From the NCBI GenBank assembly GCA_947313825.1, contig CAMZNJ010000005.1, positions 1-49,273 of the forward strand: 49,273 nt of DNA. Reading direction: 5' to 3'. Both the position numbers and the translations under genes were made by a program. Origin of the DNA: an uncultured Deferribacteraceae bacterium. GTDB lineage: Bacteria; Chrysiogenota; Deferribacteres; CAMZNJ01. The notes under the pieces were generated by a model. It was not told the DNA's origin. It saw only the letters and a program-made list of their open reading frames with translations, and ran no database searches. The number at the start of each line of letters is the position of its first letter. Within the stretch, counting starts at the first letter, position 1. This document shows, piece after piece, positions 28,522-38,496 of the stretch.

Positions 28522-30741
28522 TTATTTACGTCGCCCCCTTTTCCCCCTTTTTTTGTTGCTACTCTTGGATTTATTTTGTCCATGTTGGCGTTTGCCCCGC
28601 TGTTTTCTTAGGGTATGGAAGGGGTTGGCGGTTTCGTCGTTTAGGTCGCTCAGTATCATTTCTGCTTCGAGGGTTGTGAATTTCACCTTGTGAAGGCTTA
28701 CGTTAACGCTCCCGCCGACTTTGAGCTTGACGTTATCGGGTTGCACGGTAACCATCATTTTGGATTTGGATGTTTCGAAATGTTTGTAATCCATGGCACT
28801 GAATGGCACCACCCCCCTCAGCATGATTTTGGGCAGGTAGATGGCTATTGCGTGGGGTACGATTCGTGTTATGTGTGCTTCGTATGTTTTGTGTCCATGT
28901 TGTCCGGCTATGAGCTGAAGTTTTTTGAATGTTTCGCAATACCGTTGTGCTGATGTTGCCATGTCTTCGCGTCTGTTGCATGTTTCGAGCATTGTGGTTA
29001 TTTCGCTACGAGTGTACGTTGGCGGGCGTCCGTCTTGAATATTTTTCAGCAACCGATGTACGATTATGTCGGGGTAGCGTCTGATTGGGCTTGTGAAGTG
29101 TGTGTATTCTTGCGATGACAGTGCGAAGTGTGTGGTGCTATTGGTGTCGTATGATGCTTTCTGCATGGAGCGTATGAGCATGGGTGTGAGGAGCGACTCC
29201 ATGGGATGACCTTCAACAGCTTTCACCATGCTTTGGACACCTTTGGACGTGATATTTTCGGGGTTAATGTGTGGTAGTTTGATGCTGTTGAGCGTGCAGA
29301 ACTCTTTGAACGCCATGATATTTTTGGGATCGGGATCGGGGTGGATGCGGAACACGCCGTATCCGTACTCTTCGTTAATTATGTGTGCTGCTAGTTCGTT
29401 TGCTTCGAGCATGAACATTTCGATGAGTTTTTCAGCTTTGCCGCTTTGTTTTGGTGTTAGTCCGACTAGTTTCCAGTTTTCGTCGAAATAGAAGTATGGT
29501 TCTTCACTTTTGAACTCGATGTACCCTTCACCGAGTCGTCTTGTTCGTAATATTTCGGAGAAGTCGTACATGAGGTTTATTTGTTTGAGTAGTTGTTCAT
29601 CTTTGGGCAGGATTTCTTCGTTTATGATTTGGTTTACGTAGTCGTATGTTAGTCGTTGGTTGCTTGTGATTACCGTTTGTCTTATGCTCCCTTTTAGTCG
29701 TTTGCCGTTTTTGTCAAACACTATGTGTGCGGTCATTGCGAAGCGTTCTCGCCCCGGTTTGAGTGAGCATATGTCTCCTGCTAGTATTTCGGGTAGCATG
29801 TGTGATGTGTATGTTGGTAGGTACACGGATGTGCCTCGCCTTAGTGCGTCTTCATCGATGACGGATCCGGGTCGCACGTAGTGTGTAACGTCGGCAACGT
29901 GTACGTACAAGTGGTATTCCCCTGTTTTCTTGATGTATTCCAGTGATATTGCGTCGTCGAAGTCTTTGGAAGTTGCCCCGTCGATGGTGATGGTGAACAT
30001 GGCGTTGTGGCTGTGTCGTCCGTCGGTGTTGTTTTTGTGTTGGCGAATAACTTCTAGTGCTTCGTCGTTCATCTCTTTTGAGTAGCCCATCATTACGCCG
30101 AACCGCACACTTGCAATGAGTACGTCTATGTTTTCGTCAGCCATGCTGCCGAGTTTTGCGTGCAGTTTCACCTTCATCTGTTGTGAGTCGACTATTTTGC
30201 ATACGACAACGTCTCTGTCTTTGAGTCCTAGTTTTGCGGGGTCTGAGAGTGGTATGAGCATGTGCATGCCGTCTTCAAAGGGGTCGACGTAGTAGTGTCC
30301 GTCAATCTCTTCCACTAGTCCGACAATCATGGTTGAGCGTCGTTTTAGTATCTCTTCTACTTTTCCGGCTGTGCCTTCCCTTGAGTTGTGTGGTTTTGAT
30401 TTTTCGAGTCGAACGCGTACTGTATCCCCTGACATTGCTCCCCCCGTGGCGTGTGCGGGGATGAATATGTCTTCAGGGAATTGTTTTTTATCTTCGGCGG
30501 TAACGAAACCGAAACCGCCTCGTGTTATTTCGATTGTTCCTACAATGGTTTTGTGTTGTATGTTGGTGTAAGCACCACTGGTGCAGTCTATTTCGCCACT
30601 ACGTTCCATGTATTTGATGTATCTGGCTATCTTTTTTTCGGGCACGTTAATGCTTTGTGCAATCCCTTGTTGTGTTTGGTTGGGTTGTGCTTGTAGGGTT
30701 GCTTTGATTTGTGCCCTTATGGATGTATTTTTCTTTTTCAT
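28522..30741 (-). CDS. rnr: Ribonuclease R
   Basis: RNB domain [18 protein letters not shown]...[31 protein letters not shown]. Confidence 0.96.
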   Translation of the reverse strand: MKKKNTSIRAQIKATLQAQPNQTQQGIAQSINVPEKKIARYIKYMERSGEIDCTSGAYTNIQHKTIVGTIEITRGGFGFVTAEDKKQFPEDIFIPAHATGGAMSGDTVRVRLEKSKPHNSREGTAGKVEEILKRRSTMIVGLVEEIDGHYYVDPFEDGMHMLIPLSDPAKLGLKDRDVVVCKIVDSQQMKVKLHAKLGSMADENIDVLIASVRFGVMMGYSKEMNDEALEVIRQHKNNTDGRHSHNAMFTITIDGATSKDFDDAISLEYIKKTGEYHLYVHVADVTHYVRPGSVIDEDALRRGTSVYLPTYTSHMLPEILAGDICSLKPGRERFAMTAHIVFDKNGKRLKGSIRQTVITSNQRLTYDYVNQIINEEILPKDEQLLKQINLMYDFSEILRTRRLGEGYIEFKSEEPYFYFDENWKLVGLTPKQSGKAEKLIEMFMLEANELAAHIINEEYGYGVFRIHPDPDPKNIMAFKEFCTLNSIKLPHINPENITSKGVQSMVKAVEGHPMESLLTPMLIRSMQKASYDTNSTTHFALSSQEYTHFTSPIRRYPDIIVHRLLKNIQDGRPPTYTRSEITTMLETCNRREDMATSAQRYCETFKKLQLIAGQHGHKTYEAHITRIVPHAIAIYLPKIMLRGVVPFSAMDYKHFETSKSKMMVTVQPDNVKLKVGGSVNVSLHKVKFTTLEAEMILSDLNDETANPFHTLRKQRGKRQHGQNKSKSSNKKRGKRGRRK

Positions 30742-30829
30742 TTAATTTTTAACCATTGTTTTTGTGTGATTGTTTTGAGTTATTTGTGGGCGTGGCGTTG
30801 GTTGATGTTTCGGTTGTGTTCGGTTGATG

Positions 30830-32611
30830 TTAGGGGTTTGAGTCGTCAATCAGGTCGTAGTCTGTCAATTTTTTACGCAATGTTGTTCGTGATAACCCTA
30901 GGATAAATGCTGTTTGCGTCTTGTTCCCCTTAGTATAATCTAGTACGGCACGAAATAAAGGTTTTTCCACGATTTTTGTGTACTCTTCGAGTGCAAACTG
31001 TCCCCCTGTGGTATCGGATGAGCTGGCGAGTCGTATTCCTAGTAGGTAGAGCCCGCTGTCCATGCTAATATTTATGCCCGCATCATCGCGACCGAACCCT
31101 TTCGATCGTATCCCCATTATTAGCTGTTGAATATTGACACTGGGGTAGCCGTGAACAACATACCTGACAATACGGTTGAGTTCGTCGATGTTGCCTTGGT
31201 AGTAGTATGTTGCGAGGGTGTCCCATAGTTGCCCTTTGAGGAGGATTTTTCTCAGAACTTGCAAGTGTTTCCCTGAGTCGGTGGCATTTTCAGTTGTTTG
31301 TGCCTGCACTGCTGTGTTTCGGTTTTTCGTGTGTGTTGTAATGAACGACGCGACAAAGTGGGGGATGTCTTCAGGTCTGTCCCGCAGGGGGGGGATGTAC
31401 ATGGCGTCCATGTCGGCAAGCTCATAAATATCATTGTGGAAGCTCCCCCTACGCTTTGACGACAGTGTGGGTTGCGTTGCCTTTCTGAGGGGGGTGTCGT
31501 CCTCGGAAGGGGTAAGCACAATCCTCGGCATGGGCACTGTGGCGTGTGCGTTGTGTGCGTTGTGTGCGTTGTGTGTGGCGTGGTCATGGTGAGCGTCGCC
31601 ATCAATAGCGATGGGTGTCCCCGCAGGGTGCCTGTCCATGAACGCCATAACACGCTTCTGCAGTCGGCTACTCAGTAGGTTAACCCCCTGCAAAATCACC
31701 ATGCCAAAACCTTGCTGACATATGGCGTTTTGCATGGTTGTTGCCGTTTTGTCTGAAGAGGTTTCGGCACCGAAAACATAGTCCAAAATCCTCCCCCCCG
31801 ATACACTAGCACAACTTGCCAACTTGCCAACATTAACAATAACCGCACCACCAGTATTGCGAGAGGATTCATTCGCTCCCACGGCGTGAATGGCGAGGGC
31901 AAGGGCAGTTTTCCCAACACCCTGCTCCCCCTCAATGAGTATGTGTGTTTCGCTCTCTGCCAGTTTCGGAACCTGTCGGAAAAGTGATTTCATCTTAAAG
32001 CTACTAGTGTGGTAGTACCCCTTGCTGTAAACCCCTTCTTGGTTCATATCGATATGCGTAGTGTGTCTGTGGAATATTGCAGGCACGGTGTCTTCAGGCG
32101 TTGTGGACGTTGTGGACGTTGTGGACGCTGTGGACGTTGTGGACGCTGTGGACGCTGTGGACGCCATAATCATATTAATCGGCAGAAAATACTCCAACTG
32201 TGTGAGGGTACGCGAGTCGGCGGATACCCCACCAACAGTGCAACAAAATGCCCCTGTGAGGTATCGCTTCACAAACCCCTGAATACCTTTCGAGCCTTCA
32301 GTATTCGTTAGCATGAGAATATTGTTGCCCGAAATATCTGGCGAAGGTTTCCCCGAGCTGTTAATTACGACATAGTAGGTTCCGATTGAGGCGTTCATCA
32401 CCTCCACAACCTGCTTCCACGTCCATCGGGTGGTGTCATCCATATGGATAATGCATGCATCGCAGTGGGCACCATGGAGCACCGACAACGCATCGTCCAA
32501 CATGGTTACCACCGTTAGGGATAGGTGAAACCTCTCTAGATACGCAATTAGCCCGTTTAAAGTGCTTTTGGTTTGTGAATACAACAGAATACTGCCACCG
32601 AAAAACTGCAT
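30830..32611 (-). CDS. Sigma54-activator-like regulator with degenerate AAA+ domain and Fis-type HTH
   Basis: Walker A EGEQGVGKTALAL; IYELADMDAMYIPPLRDRPEDIPHFV; C-terminal NKTQTAFILGLSRTTLRKKLTDYDL; no GAFTGA. Confidence 0.8.
   Translation of the reverse strand: MQFFGGSILLYSQTKSTLNGLIAYLERFHLSLTVVTMLDDALSVLHGAHCDACIIHMDDTTRWTWKQVVEVMNASIGTYYVVINSSGKPSPDISGNNILMLTNTEGSKGIQGFVKRYLTGAFCCTVGGVSADSRTLTQLEYFLPINMIMASTASTASTTSTASTTSTTSTTPEDTVPAIFHRHTTHIDMNQEGVYSKGYYHTSSFKMKSLFRQVPKLAESETHILIEGEQGVGKTALALAIHAVGANESSRNTGGAVIVNVGKLASCASVSGGRILDYVFGAETSSDKTATTMQNAICQQGFGMVILQGVNLLSSRLQKRVMAFMDRHPAGTPIAIDGDAHHDHATHNAHNAHNAHATVPMPRIVLTPSEDDTPLRKATQPTLSSKRRGSFHNDIYELADMDAMYIPPLRDRPEDIPHFVASFITTHTKNRNTAVQAQTTENATDSGKHLQVLRKILLKGQLWDTLATYYYQGNIDELNRIVRYVVHGYPSVNIQQLIMGIRSKGFGRDDAGINISMDSGLYLLGIRLASSSDTTGGQFALEEYTKIVEKPLFRAVLDYTKGNKTQTAFILGLSRTTLRKKLTDYDLIDDSNP
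31548..31583. repeat. In-frame 9-bp repeat (HNA)
   Basis: gtgtgcgtt x3; protein HATHNAHNAHNAHATV. Confidence 0.85.
32097..32163. repeat. In-frame 9-bp repeat (STA/STT)
   Basis: gttgtggac/gctgtggac x7; protein STASTASTTSTASTTSTTSTT. Confidence 0.93.
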
Positions 32612-32648
32612 ACCTGAAAGCCCACCCTGTAAAATAGTAGGGCATACC

Positions 32649-32698
32649 CCACCACTGTCGAACACCGTCGAGCACCGCCGAACACCGCCGAACACTAA
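32649..32698. repeat. Minisatellite, 10-bp unit (cgaacaccgc/cgagcaccgc)
   Basis: Four or five copies between tmk and the upstream regulator. Confidence 0.85.
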
Positions 32699-32708
32699 AC
32701 TACGTTCA

Positions 32709-33518
32709 CTACTTGCCCGTGATACTGTTTACCTCTGCCAACAACCTTGCAAACACGTCATCACTACTCCCCGACGCATCCACAATCCGAACATCAACAC
32801 GGCTACTTTTGGCGTAGTTGTGAAACCCTTGTCGAATGCTTTTGTAGTAGTCCAGTCCCCTCGATTCGAACCGCCCCTCTTTGTCCATGAGGTTGTTCGC
32901 CCCTGTGGGGATTGCCCCTGTGGGTGTCTGACCCTGTGGGGATTGACCCTGTGGGGATTGCCCCTGTGGGGATTGCCCCTGTGGGGATTGCCCCTGTGGG
33001 GATTGCCCCTGTGGGGATTGCCCCTGTGGGGATTGAGCCAGCCTGTTCAAAGCTCGCTCTAAAGCGATACTTTCGTCCAAGTCGAGGAGTAGCACAAGGT
33101 TTGGTTCCACCATGCCCGATATTTTTTCTAGTGATGCCATGAGGTTCATGTCAAAGCGACCTGAGCTGTACTGGTAGGCGTATGTTGAGGGCATGCCCCT
33201 GTCGCTGAGCACTACTACAGGTTTGCCTTTGTTCTGTTCCCCCAACATTTTGGTTTCGTCTAGTTCACGGCGAATAGTTTCGTGATGGAGCTGTGCCCTG
33301 TCGGCAAAAAACAGTAGCACCTCCGTTGCGGGGCTAATATTGTCAGAGCTTTTGTTCAGTAGTATGGATCGTATTTGTGCACCTATCTTCGTGCCACCCG
33401 GTTCACGCACCTGCACAACTTTCATCCCTCTGTTTTCGAGTTCGGTTGCAATGCGTTTAACTTGCGTGGTTTTCCCTACGCCATCAATGCCATCTACAAT
33501 TATGTATAAAAAATCCAT
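32709..33518 (-). CDS. tmk: Thymidylate kinase
   Basis: VDGIDGVGKTTQVKRIATELENRG..., VREPGGTKIGAQIRSILL, LLLDLDESIALERAL. Confidence 0.94.
   Translation of the reverse strand: MDFLYIIVDGIDGVGKTTQVKRIATELENRGMKVVQVREPGGTKIGAQIRSILLNKSSDNISPATEVLLFFADRAQLHHETIRRELDETKMLGEQNKGKPVVVLSDRGMPSTYAYQYSSGRFDMNLMASLEKISGMVEPNLVLLLDLDESIALERALNRLAQSPQGQSPQGQSPQGQSPQGQSPQGQSPQGQSPQGQTPTGAIPTGANNLMDKEGRFESRGLDYYKSIRQGFHNYAKSSRVDVRIVDASGSSDDVFARLLAEVNSITGK
32902..33032. repeat. In-frame 15-bp repeat (QSPQG) inside tmk
   Basis: gggattgcccctgtg-type units; protein QSPQG x about 7 then QTPTGAIPTGA. Confidence 0.95.
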
Positions 33519-33573
33519 GCACCCCTCGGCTCCTAGTCATAAGTTGTATTGTTGTTTTGTTCGTTGTGGTTAT

Positions 33574-34476
33574 TTAGCCCATTTGTGGGAGCCAAGCCGC
33601 CCCGCGAACACCGCTGGAGTCGCCATGCATCGCCTTACGCACAACAGGAACATAGTCGCCGTAAATGGATAGCTCTTTGAATTTTTCGGGTATGAGTTCG
33701 TATATTTTGTCGATGTTGGACATTCCGCCCCCAAGAACAAATACTTCGGGATCGATGAGAGCCACAACGGCGAGTATCCCTTTGGCGATGTTTGTTGCTA
33801 GGTCGTCAATGGCACCTATGGCGTGTTCGTCCCCTTTGTCTGCCAAGGCTACTATCTCTTCGCCGTGAGCCTCTTTTCCGGATCGGATTTTGTAGAGCAG
33901 TGCCAATCCGCCCCCTGTGAGCCACGTGTCCATGCACCCTTTCAGCCCGCATACGTTGCATTTTTGTGCGTTGTTGAATTCTTCGGCACTTTGTCCAGGT
34001 AGTCCTACGTGTCCTAGTTCTCCGGCGAATCCGTTTGAGCCTTCGTATATTTGTCCATTGATGACAATCCCTTGTCCGAACCCTGTTCCTACGATGAGCC
34101 CCACGGCTGTGTTGAACCCTTGTGCTGCTCCGTCGGTAAACTCTGAGTATATGAAACAGTTGGCGTCGTTTGCGACCCTTGCCGGCACGTTGAATATTCT
34201 GCTCAGATCGTCCGCAACATTTGTGCCTTCTAGGCATGGTCGTGATACTAGTGATACCCTTGTTTTGGGATCGAGTATTCCGGGGATACCCACGCCGATG
34301 CTGATGAGTTCTTCCCCTGCTTCTTTTTTGGCTGTGTTGATGAGTTTTTCCAGTATTTCCAGTAATTCTTTGTTTGTTTTTGGTGTTGAGCCCCTTTGTG
34401 TGTAGATTACTTTTCCATTACTGTCTAACGCCACCAGTTCTATTTTTGTTCCGCCGATGTCTATTCCGATACGCAT
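33574..34476 (-). CDS. ROK-family sugar kinase
   Basis: MRIGIDIGGTKIELVALD...GELGHV...CNVCGLKGCMDTW zinc motif. Confidence 0.92.
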   Translation of the reverse strand: MRIGIDIGGTKIELVALDSNGKVIYTQRGSTPKTNKELLEILEKLINTAKKEAGEELISIGVGIPGILDPKTRVSLVSRPCLEGTNVADDLSRIFNVPARVANDANCFIYSEFTDGAAQGFNTAVGLIVGTGFGQGIVINGQIYEGSNGFAGELGHVGLPGQSAEEFNNAQKCNVCGLKGCMDTWLTGGGLALLYKIRSGKEAHGEEIVALADKGDEHAIGAIDDLATNIAKGILAVVALIDPEVFVLGGGMSNIDKIYELIPEKFKELSIYGDYVPVVRKAMHGDSSGVRGAAWLPQMG

Positions 34477-34513
34477 AAAAACCTCCTGAAGTTGTTGTAA
34501 AAACTAAATATAT

Positions 34514-35758
34514 CTATTTTATTGCAAGTTCTAAGATTTGCAGAGCATTGATTGCTGCCCCTTTGCGAAGCTGATCCCCTGAAACGAACATGTGCAGGCG
34601 TTTCGGATCGTATTTGTCTTTGCGTAATCGACCGACGTAAACCTTGTGTGTATTGGATGACACAAGTGGCATGGGGTATTCCCCCTCGAGGTGGTTGTTG
34701 TACAGCACAACACCGGGAGCATTACGCAACACAGCTTCAACCTCAGGAAGGGTAAACTCATCACGAAACTGCAAGGCGATGGACATGGAGTGGGATGTTA
34801 GGGTTGGAACGCGTACACAAGTTGCCGTGCACCTCACTGGCGTTTGAAGTATTTTTTGCAACTCGAAACGAATTTTGTCCTCCTCTTCGGTGGTTCCGTC
34901 CCCGTGGAAGTCCCCTATTTGCGGGATAACGTTAAACAGTAGGGGGTGGGCAAACTGTCTTGTTGCACCGTCGTCATCAGGGTTGCGGGGGTTGTGCAGT
35001 GTGCTAAGGTCGTCCATGGTGGTGAATGACGACGCCTGACTCACAAGCTCATTCATGGCAGCCATACCTGCCCCCGATGCCGATTGGAATGTTGTCATCT
35101 CCACCGACTCCAAACCATAAGCATGGTGCAGAGGGTTTATGGCAACAGCGGATATGATTGCGACACAGTTCGGATTGGCGATAATCATGGGGGGTGTTGG
35201 GAGGTGATGTTGTTCGCCACGGTTGTCAGCATGGGCAACGCTATCATGGGCAACGCTATCATGGGCAACGCCAGCATGGGCAACGCCAGCACGAATAATG
35301 CTAGCCGCGTTCACCTCAGGCACAACGAGGGGGATGGTGGTATCGGTTCGGAATGCCGACGAGTTGTCGATAACCACAGCACCATCGCCAACCGCCAAAG
35401 GGGCATAACGCCGACTAACCGTTGCACCTGCGGCAAATAGTGCGATGTCCACACCTTTAAACGAGGATTCTGTCAGCTCCTGAACAATCGGATTTACGGA
35501 CAAGCCTGCTGTTGCGGGCAGGTTGATTTTGGTTCCTGCAGAGCGTTTTGAGGCGAATAGTCGTATTTCGAGGGTGGTGCCTGTGTTGAGTGTATTGAGT
35601 GTGTTGAGTGCGTCCATGGTTGCTAGTTCGCGAGCCATGAGGGATCCCACAGCCCCCGTTGCCCCCACAATCGCCACAACTAAGGGGGGCGTCGCGGTAT
35701 CCAGCCCCTTCCTTGGCTCACCTTTGTTGTTAGTGTTTGGTTGGCTGTAAGCGTCCAC
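34514..35758 (-). CDS. asd: Aspartate-semialdehyde dehydrogenase
   Basis: VAIVGATGAVGSLMARELA, VIDNSSAFR, VPEVN, NPNCVAI, FQSASGAG. Confidence 0.95.
   Translation of the reverse strand: MDAYSQPNTNNKGEPRKGLDTATPPLVVAIVGATGAVGSLMARELATMDALNTLNTLNTGTTLEIRLFASKRSAGTKINLPATAGLSVNPIVQELTESSFKGVDIALFAAGATVSRRYAPLAVGDGAVVIDNSSAFRTDTTIPLVVPEVNAASIIRAGVAHAGVAHDSVAHDSVAHADNRGEQHHLPTPPMIIANPNCVAIISAVAINPLHHAYGLESVEMTTFQSASGAGMAAMNELVSQASSFTTMDDLSTLHNPRNPDDDGATRQFAHPLLFNVIPQIGDFHGDGTTEEEDKIRFELQKILQTPVRCTATCVRVPTLTSHSMSIALQFRDEFTLPEVEAVLRNAPGVVLYNNHLEGEYPMPLVSSNTHKVYVGRLRKDKYDPKRLHMFVSGDQLRKGAAINALQILELAIK
35229..35292. repeat. In-frame 15-bp repeat (VAHDS/VAHAG) inside asd
   Basis: catgggcaacgctat x2 and catgggcaacgccag x2. 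Confidence 0.93.
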
Positions 35759-36005
35759 TGCAACCCCTCCCCTGCACTACTCTGCTCCCTCGGAACGACC
35801 AAGGTCGAGACTAAGCAAAGACTTTAATTCCACCATGATACCACGACGGCGTCTTAATGTAAATCAATACAATAAGCCTAAATCGCTGAACTCCCCGTAA
35901 CTTGTATGCTCTATTTAATTGTAGAATTATTTGGGTTGAAAAAACGGTATAAATAGTGGATAATAATTAATTACTGGCATGTACGTGCTGGCATACAGAT
36001 TATTG

Positions 36006-36079
36006 GGGCGGTTAGCTCAGTTGGATAGAGTGCAGGCCTCCGAAGCCTGAGGTCAGTGGTTCGATTCCACTACCGCCCG
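36006..36079 (+). tRNA. tRNA-Arg (anticodon CCG)
   Basis: gggcggttagctcagttggatagag...caggcctccgaagcctg...ggttcgattccactaccgccc. Confidence 0.95.
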
Positions 36080-36147
36080 TACCCGTTTGCGTTATTTCAC
36101 AAATAACACAACTATGTCCAAATTTTAACCCATGGAGGGTCATCCGC

Positions 36148-37155
36148 ATGAGAATCGCTTTTTTCGACAAACACAAACACGACGAACTATCTTTCAACAG
36201 CGTCATCAAAAAAACTGAAGGTGGCGACGACATCAAAATGACGTACATTATCAACCGCCTCACCGTGAAAACCGTACGCCTCGCCAAAGGACACGATGCC
36301 ATTTGCATATTCGTAAACGATACTGTGGACAAAGACGTTATCGAAAAACTAGTGGAGTACGACGTTAAACTTATTCTGCTACGCTGTGCTGGGTTCAACA
36401 ATATCGACAACGTTGCCCTAGGGCACCGTATCCCCGTTGTACGCGTCCCCGCATACTCACCCTACGCTGTAGCCGAACACACATTCGCACTACTACTCTC
36501 CCTCAACAGGCGGATACACCGTGCTTACGGTCGCACAAGGGATTACGATTTTCGCCTCAAAGGGCTACTCGGCTTCGACCTCAACGGCAAAACCATGGGG
36601 CTCATCGGCACAGGGAAAATAGGACAAGTTACAGCAGGCATCGCAAAAGGGTTCGGTATGAAGGTGTTGGCGTACGATCCTTACCCTGTCAACGATATTG
36701 CCAAATCCATCGGCTACGAATACACCACCTTGGATGACCTATTCGCTCAATCGGATATCGTATCCCTACACTGCCCACTCACCGACAGCACCAAACATAT
36801 TATCAACGCCGAAAGTATTAGCAAAATGAAGGATGGCGTTTTCGTTATCAACACTAGTCGGGGAGCGTTGGTGGACACCAAATCACTTGTAGACGGACTC
36901 GTCTCCAAAAAAATTGGCAGTGCCGCCCTAGACGTGTACGAAGAGGAAGAAGCATACTTCTTTGAAGATCACTCCATGGAAAACTTCATTGCAGACGAAA
37001 CACTATCGCGACTCCTAGGGATGAACAACGTTATTGTTACTGCACACCAAGCGTTTTTTACTGAAGAGGCACTGGAAAATATTGCCACAACCACAATCGG
37101 CAACCTACTCGCATTCTTCAACGACGGAAAACTTACCAACCAAGTTGAGTTTTAG
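36148..37155 (+). CDS. D-2-hydroxyacid (D-lactate-type) dehydrogenase
   Basis: NAD-binding GLIGTGKIGQVTAGIAKGFGMKVLAYDPYP; HCPLTDSTKHIINAESISKMKDGVFVINTSRGALVDT. Confidence 0.92.
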   Translation: MRIAFFDKHKHDELSFNSVIKKTEGGDDIKMTYIINRLTVKTVRLAKGHDAICIFVNDTVDKDVIEKLVEYDVKLILLRCAGFNNIDNVALGHRIPVVRVPAYSPYAVAEHTFALLLSLNRRIHRAYGRTRDYDFRLKGLLGFDLNGKTMGLIGTGKIGQVTAGIAKGFGMKVLAYDPYPVNDIAKSIGYEYTTLDDLFAQSDIVSLHCPLTDSTKHIINAESISKMKDGVFVINTSRGALVDTKSLVDGLVSKKIGSAALDVYEEEEAYFFEDHSMENFIADETLSRLLGMNNVIVTAHQAFFTEEALENIATTTIGNLLAFFNDGKLTNQVEF

Positions 37156-37156
37156 G

Positions 37157-37551
37157 CGTGAGCGTGGCGTGTGCGTCGTGGTGGCGTGGTAGCGTGGTGG
37201 CGTCGTGGTAGCGTCGTGGCGTGGTAGCGTGGTGGCGTCGTGGTGGCGTGGCGTGAGCGGTGCCCAGTGGCGTGAGCGGTGCCCAGTGGCGTGAGCGTGT
37301 GCGTGGCGTCGTGGCGTGGCGTGAGCGGTGCCCAGTGGCGTGAGCGTGTGAGCGTGGCGTGGTAGCGTCGTGGTGGCGTCGTGGCGTGAGCGGTGCCCAG
37401 TGGCGTGAGCGTGGCGTGTGCGTGGCGTGGTAGCGTCGTATCGTCGTGGTGGCGTGGTGGCGTCGTGGCGTGGTAGCGTCGTGGCGTGGTAGCGTGAGCG
37501 TGTGAGCGTGTGCGTGGCGTGGTAGCGTCGTGGCGTGGTAGCGTGAGCGGT
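37157..37551. repeat. Large compound G/T-rich minisatellite filling a convergent intergenic region
   Basis: gtggcgtggtagcgtcgtggc and gcgtgagcggtgcccagtg units over about 395 bp, stop codon to stop codon. Confidence 0.95.
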
Positions 37552-37554
37552 GCC

Positions 37555-38496
37555 CTAGTCCACTGTAAACGAGTATGTGCCGAGTAGCGTAGCTGTTTTT
37601 GCGTTGTTCCGCACAATATTTGCACCTTGCGACAAGATACTCCCGTCGTTATTTAGCGACCTAGTGTCGGTGGTGTAGAACCCGAACAGCGACTTTGTTG
37701 TGGCATCCTGTGCCCCGCCCCCATCTTTAATATGATAGATGTACACACTCCAGCTCCCCCTCTCGGTGCCTTCAATGATTTTAGATGAGTACGTCCGCCA
37801 ACTTGCACTGCCAACGTTGAGCGGTATTTCGGCGGCGACCATCCCCTTGTACACCCATACGTGCAGTATGTTGGTGGGGTATATTGCTGTTTGGATGTCG
37901 GAAAATGCGTACAGGGTAATCGATTTTTCTCCATTTGGGATGGCGAAATTCCTACCGATGCCCGACGGTTTCAGGTTTTCCACCCTTAGGGCAATATCAA
38001 ACTGCGTAATGCTAATCAGTGGTAACTCCTCATCACGTGCTAGGTTTTCCTGTTGTGCTGCTAGATTGGTGTAAATACCGATGTGTGCGAGACGAGCACT
38101 ACGCCATACGGTGCTAGCACTAGTGTTAGCACCGTCGCACACCGTATCAACTCGCCTACTCGCCTCGTCGCGGGCACAGTTCAGGGCTTCTCTCACAGTG
38201 TACACGGAGCTCAGGATTGTGGAGAGATGAATGGCTGCTCGCCCTTCCGGTGAGTCGTCTATGGCGTACCCTGTGTTTACTCCTTGAGCGTACAGGGGGT
38301 TATGGTTTGTGGTGCTTATGACCACAAGCACCATTGCCATTGCCATTACCATCGCCACTGGTAGCACTAGCATGGTAGTTGCCATAGGTGCCACAGTGGT
38401 CATAAATTTCATCACCCTTGTGGTGGTTAGTTCTGTCATCTCTCTGCAAGATGTTTCGAGTTTGTTCCCCTGCTTAGCAAGCATTTTGGTACCCAC
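37555..38496 (-). CDS. Membrane-anchored or exported protein with DUF2914-like C-terminal domain
   Basis: Hydrophobic N-terminal segment; ILHVWVYKGMVAAEIPLNVGSASWRTYSSKIIEGTERGSWSVYIYH resembles DUF2914. Confidence 0.65.
   Translation of the reverse strand: MGTKMLAKQGNKLETSCREMTELTTTRVMKFMTTVAPMATTMLVLPVAMVMAMAMVLVVISTTNHNPLYAQGVNTGYAIDDSPEGRAAIHLSTILSSVYTVREALNCARDEASRRVDTVCDGANTSASTVWRSARLAHIGIYTNLAAQQENLARDEELPLISITQFDIALRVENLKPSGIGRNFAIPNGEKSITLYAFSDIQTAIYPTNILHVWVYKGMVAAEIPLNVGSASWRTYSSKIIEGTERGSWSVYIYHIKDGGGAQDATTKSLFGFYTTDTRSLNNDGSILSQGANIVRNNAKTATLLGTYSFTVD
38334..38358. repeat. In-frame 6-bp microsatellite in an N-terminal hydrophobic segment
   Basis: accattgccattgccattaccatcgcc; protein VAMVMAMAMV. 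Confidence 0.8.

Noticed and set aside
37152-37625. 157-aa minus-strand ORF through the large 37.2-37.5 kb array
   Set aside because: Starts out of frame inside the neighbouring gene and consists of repeat translation
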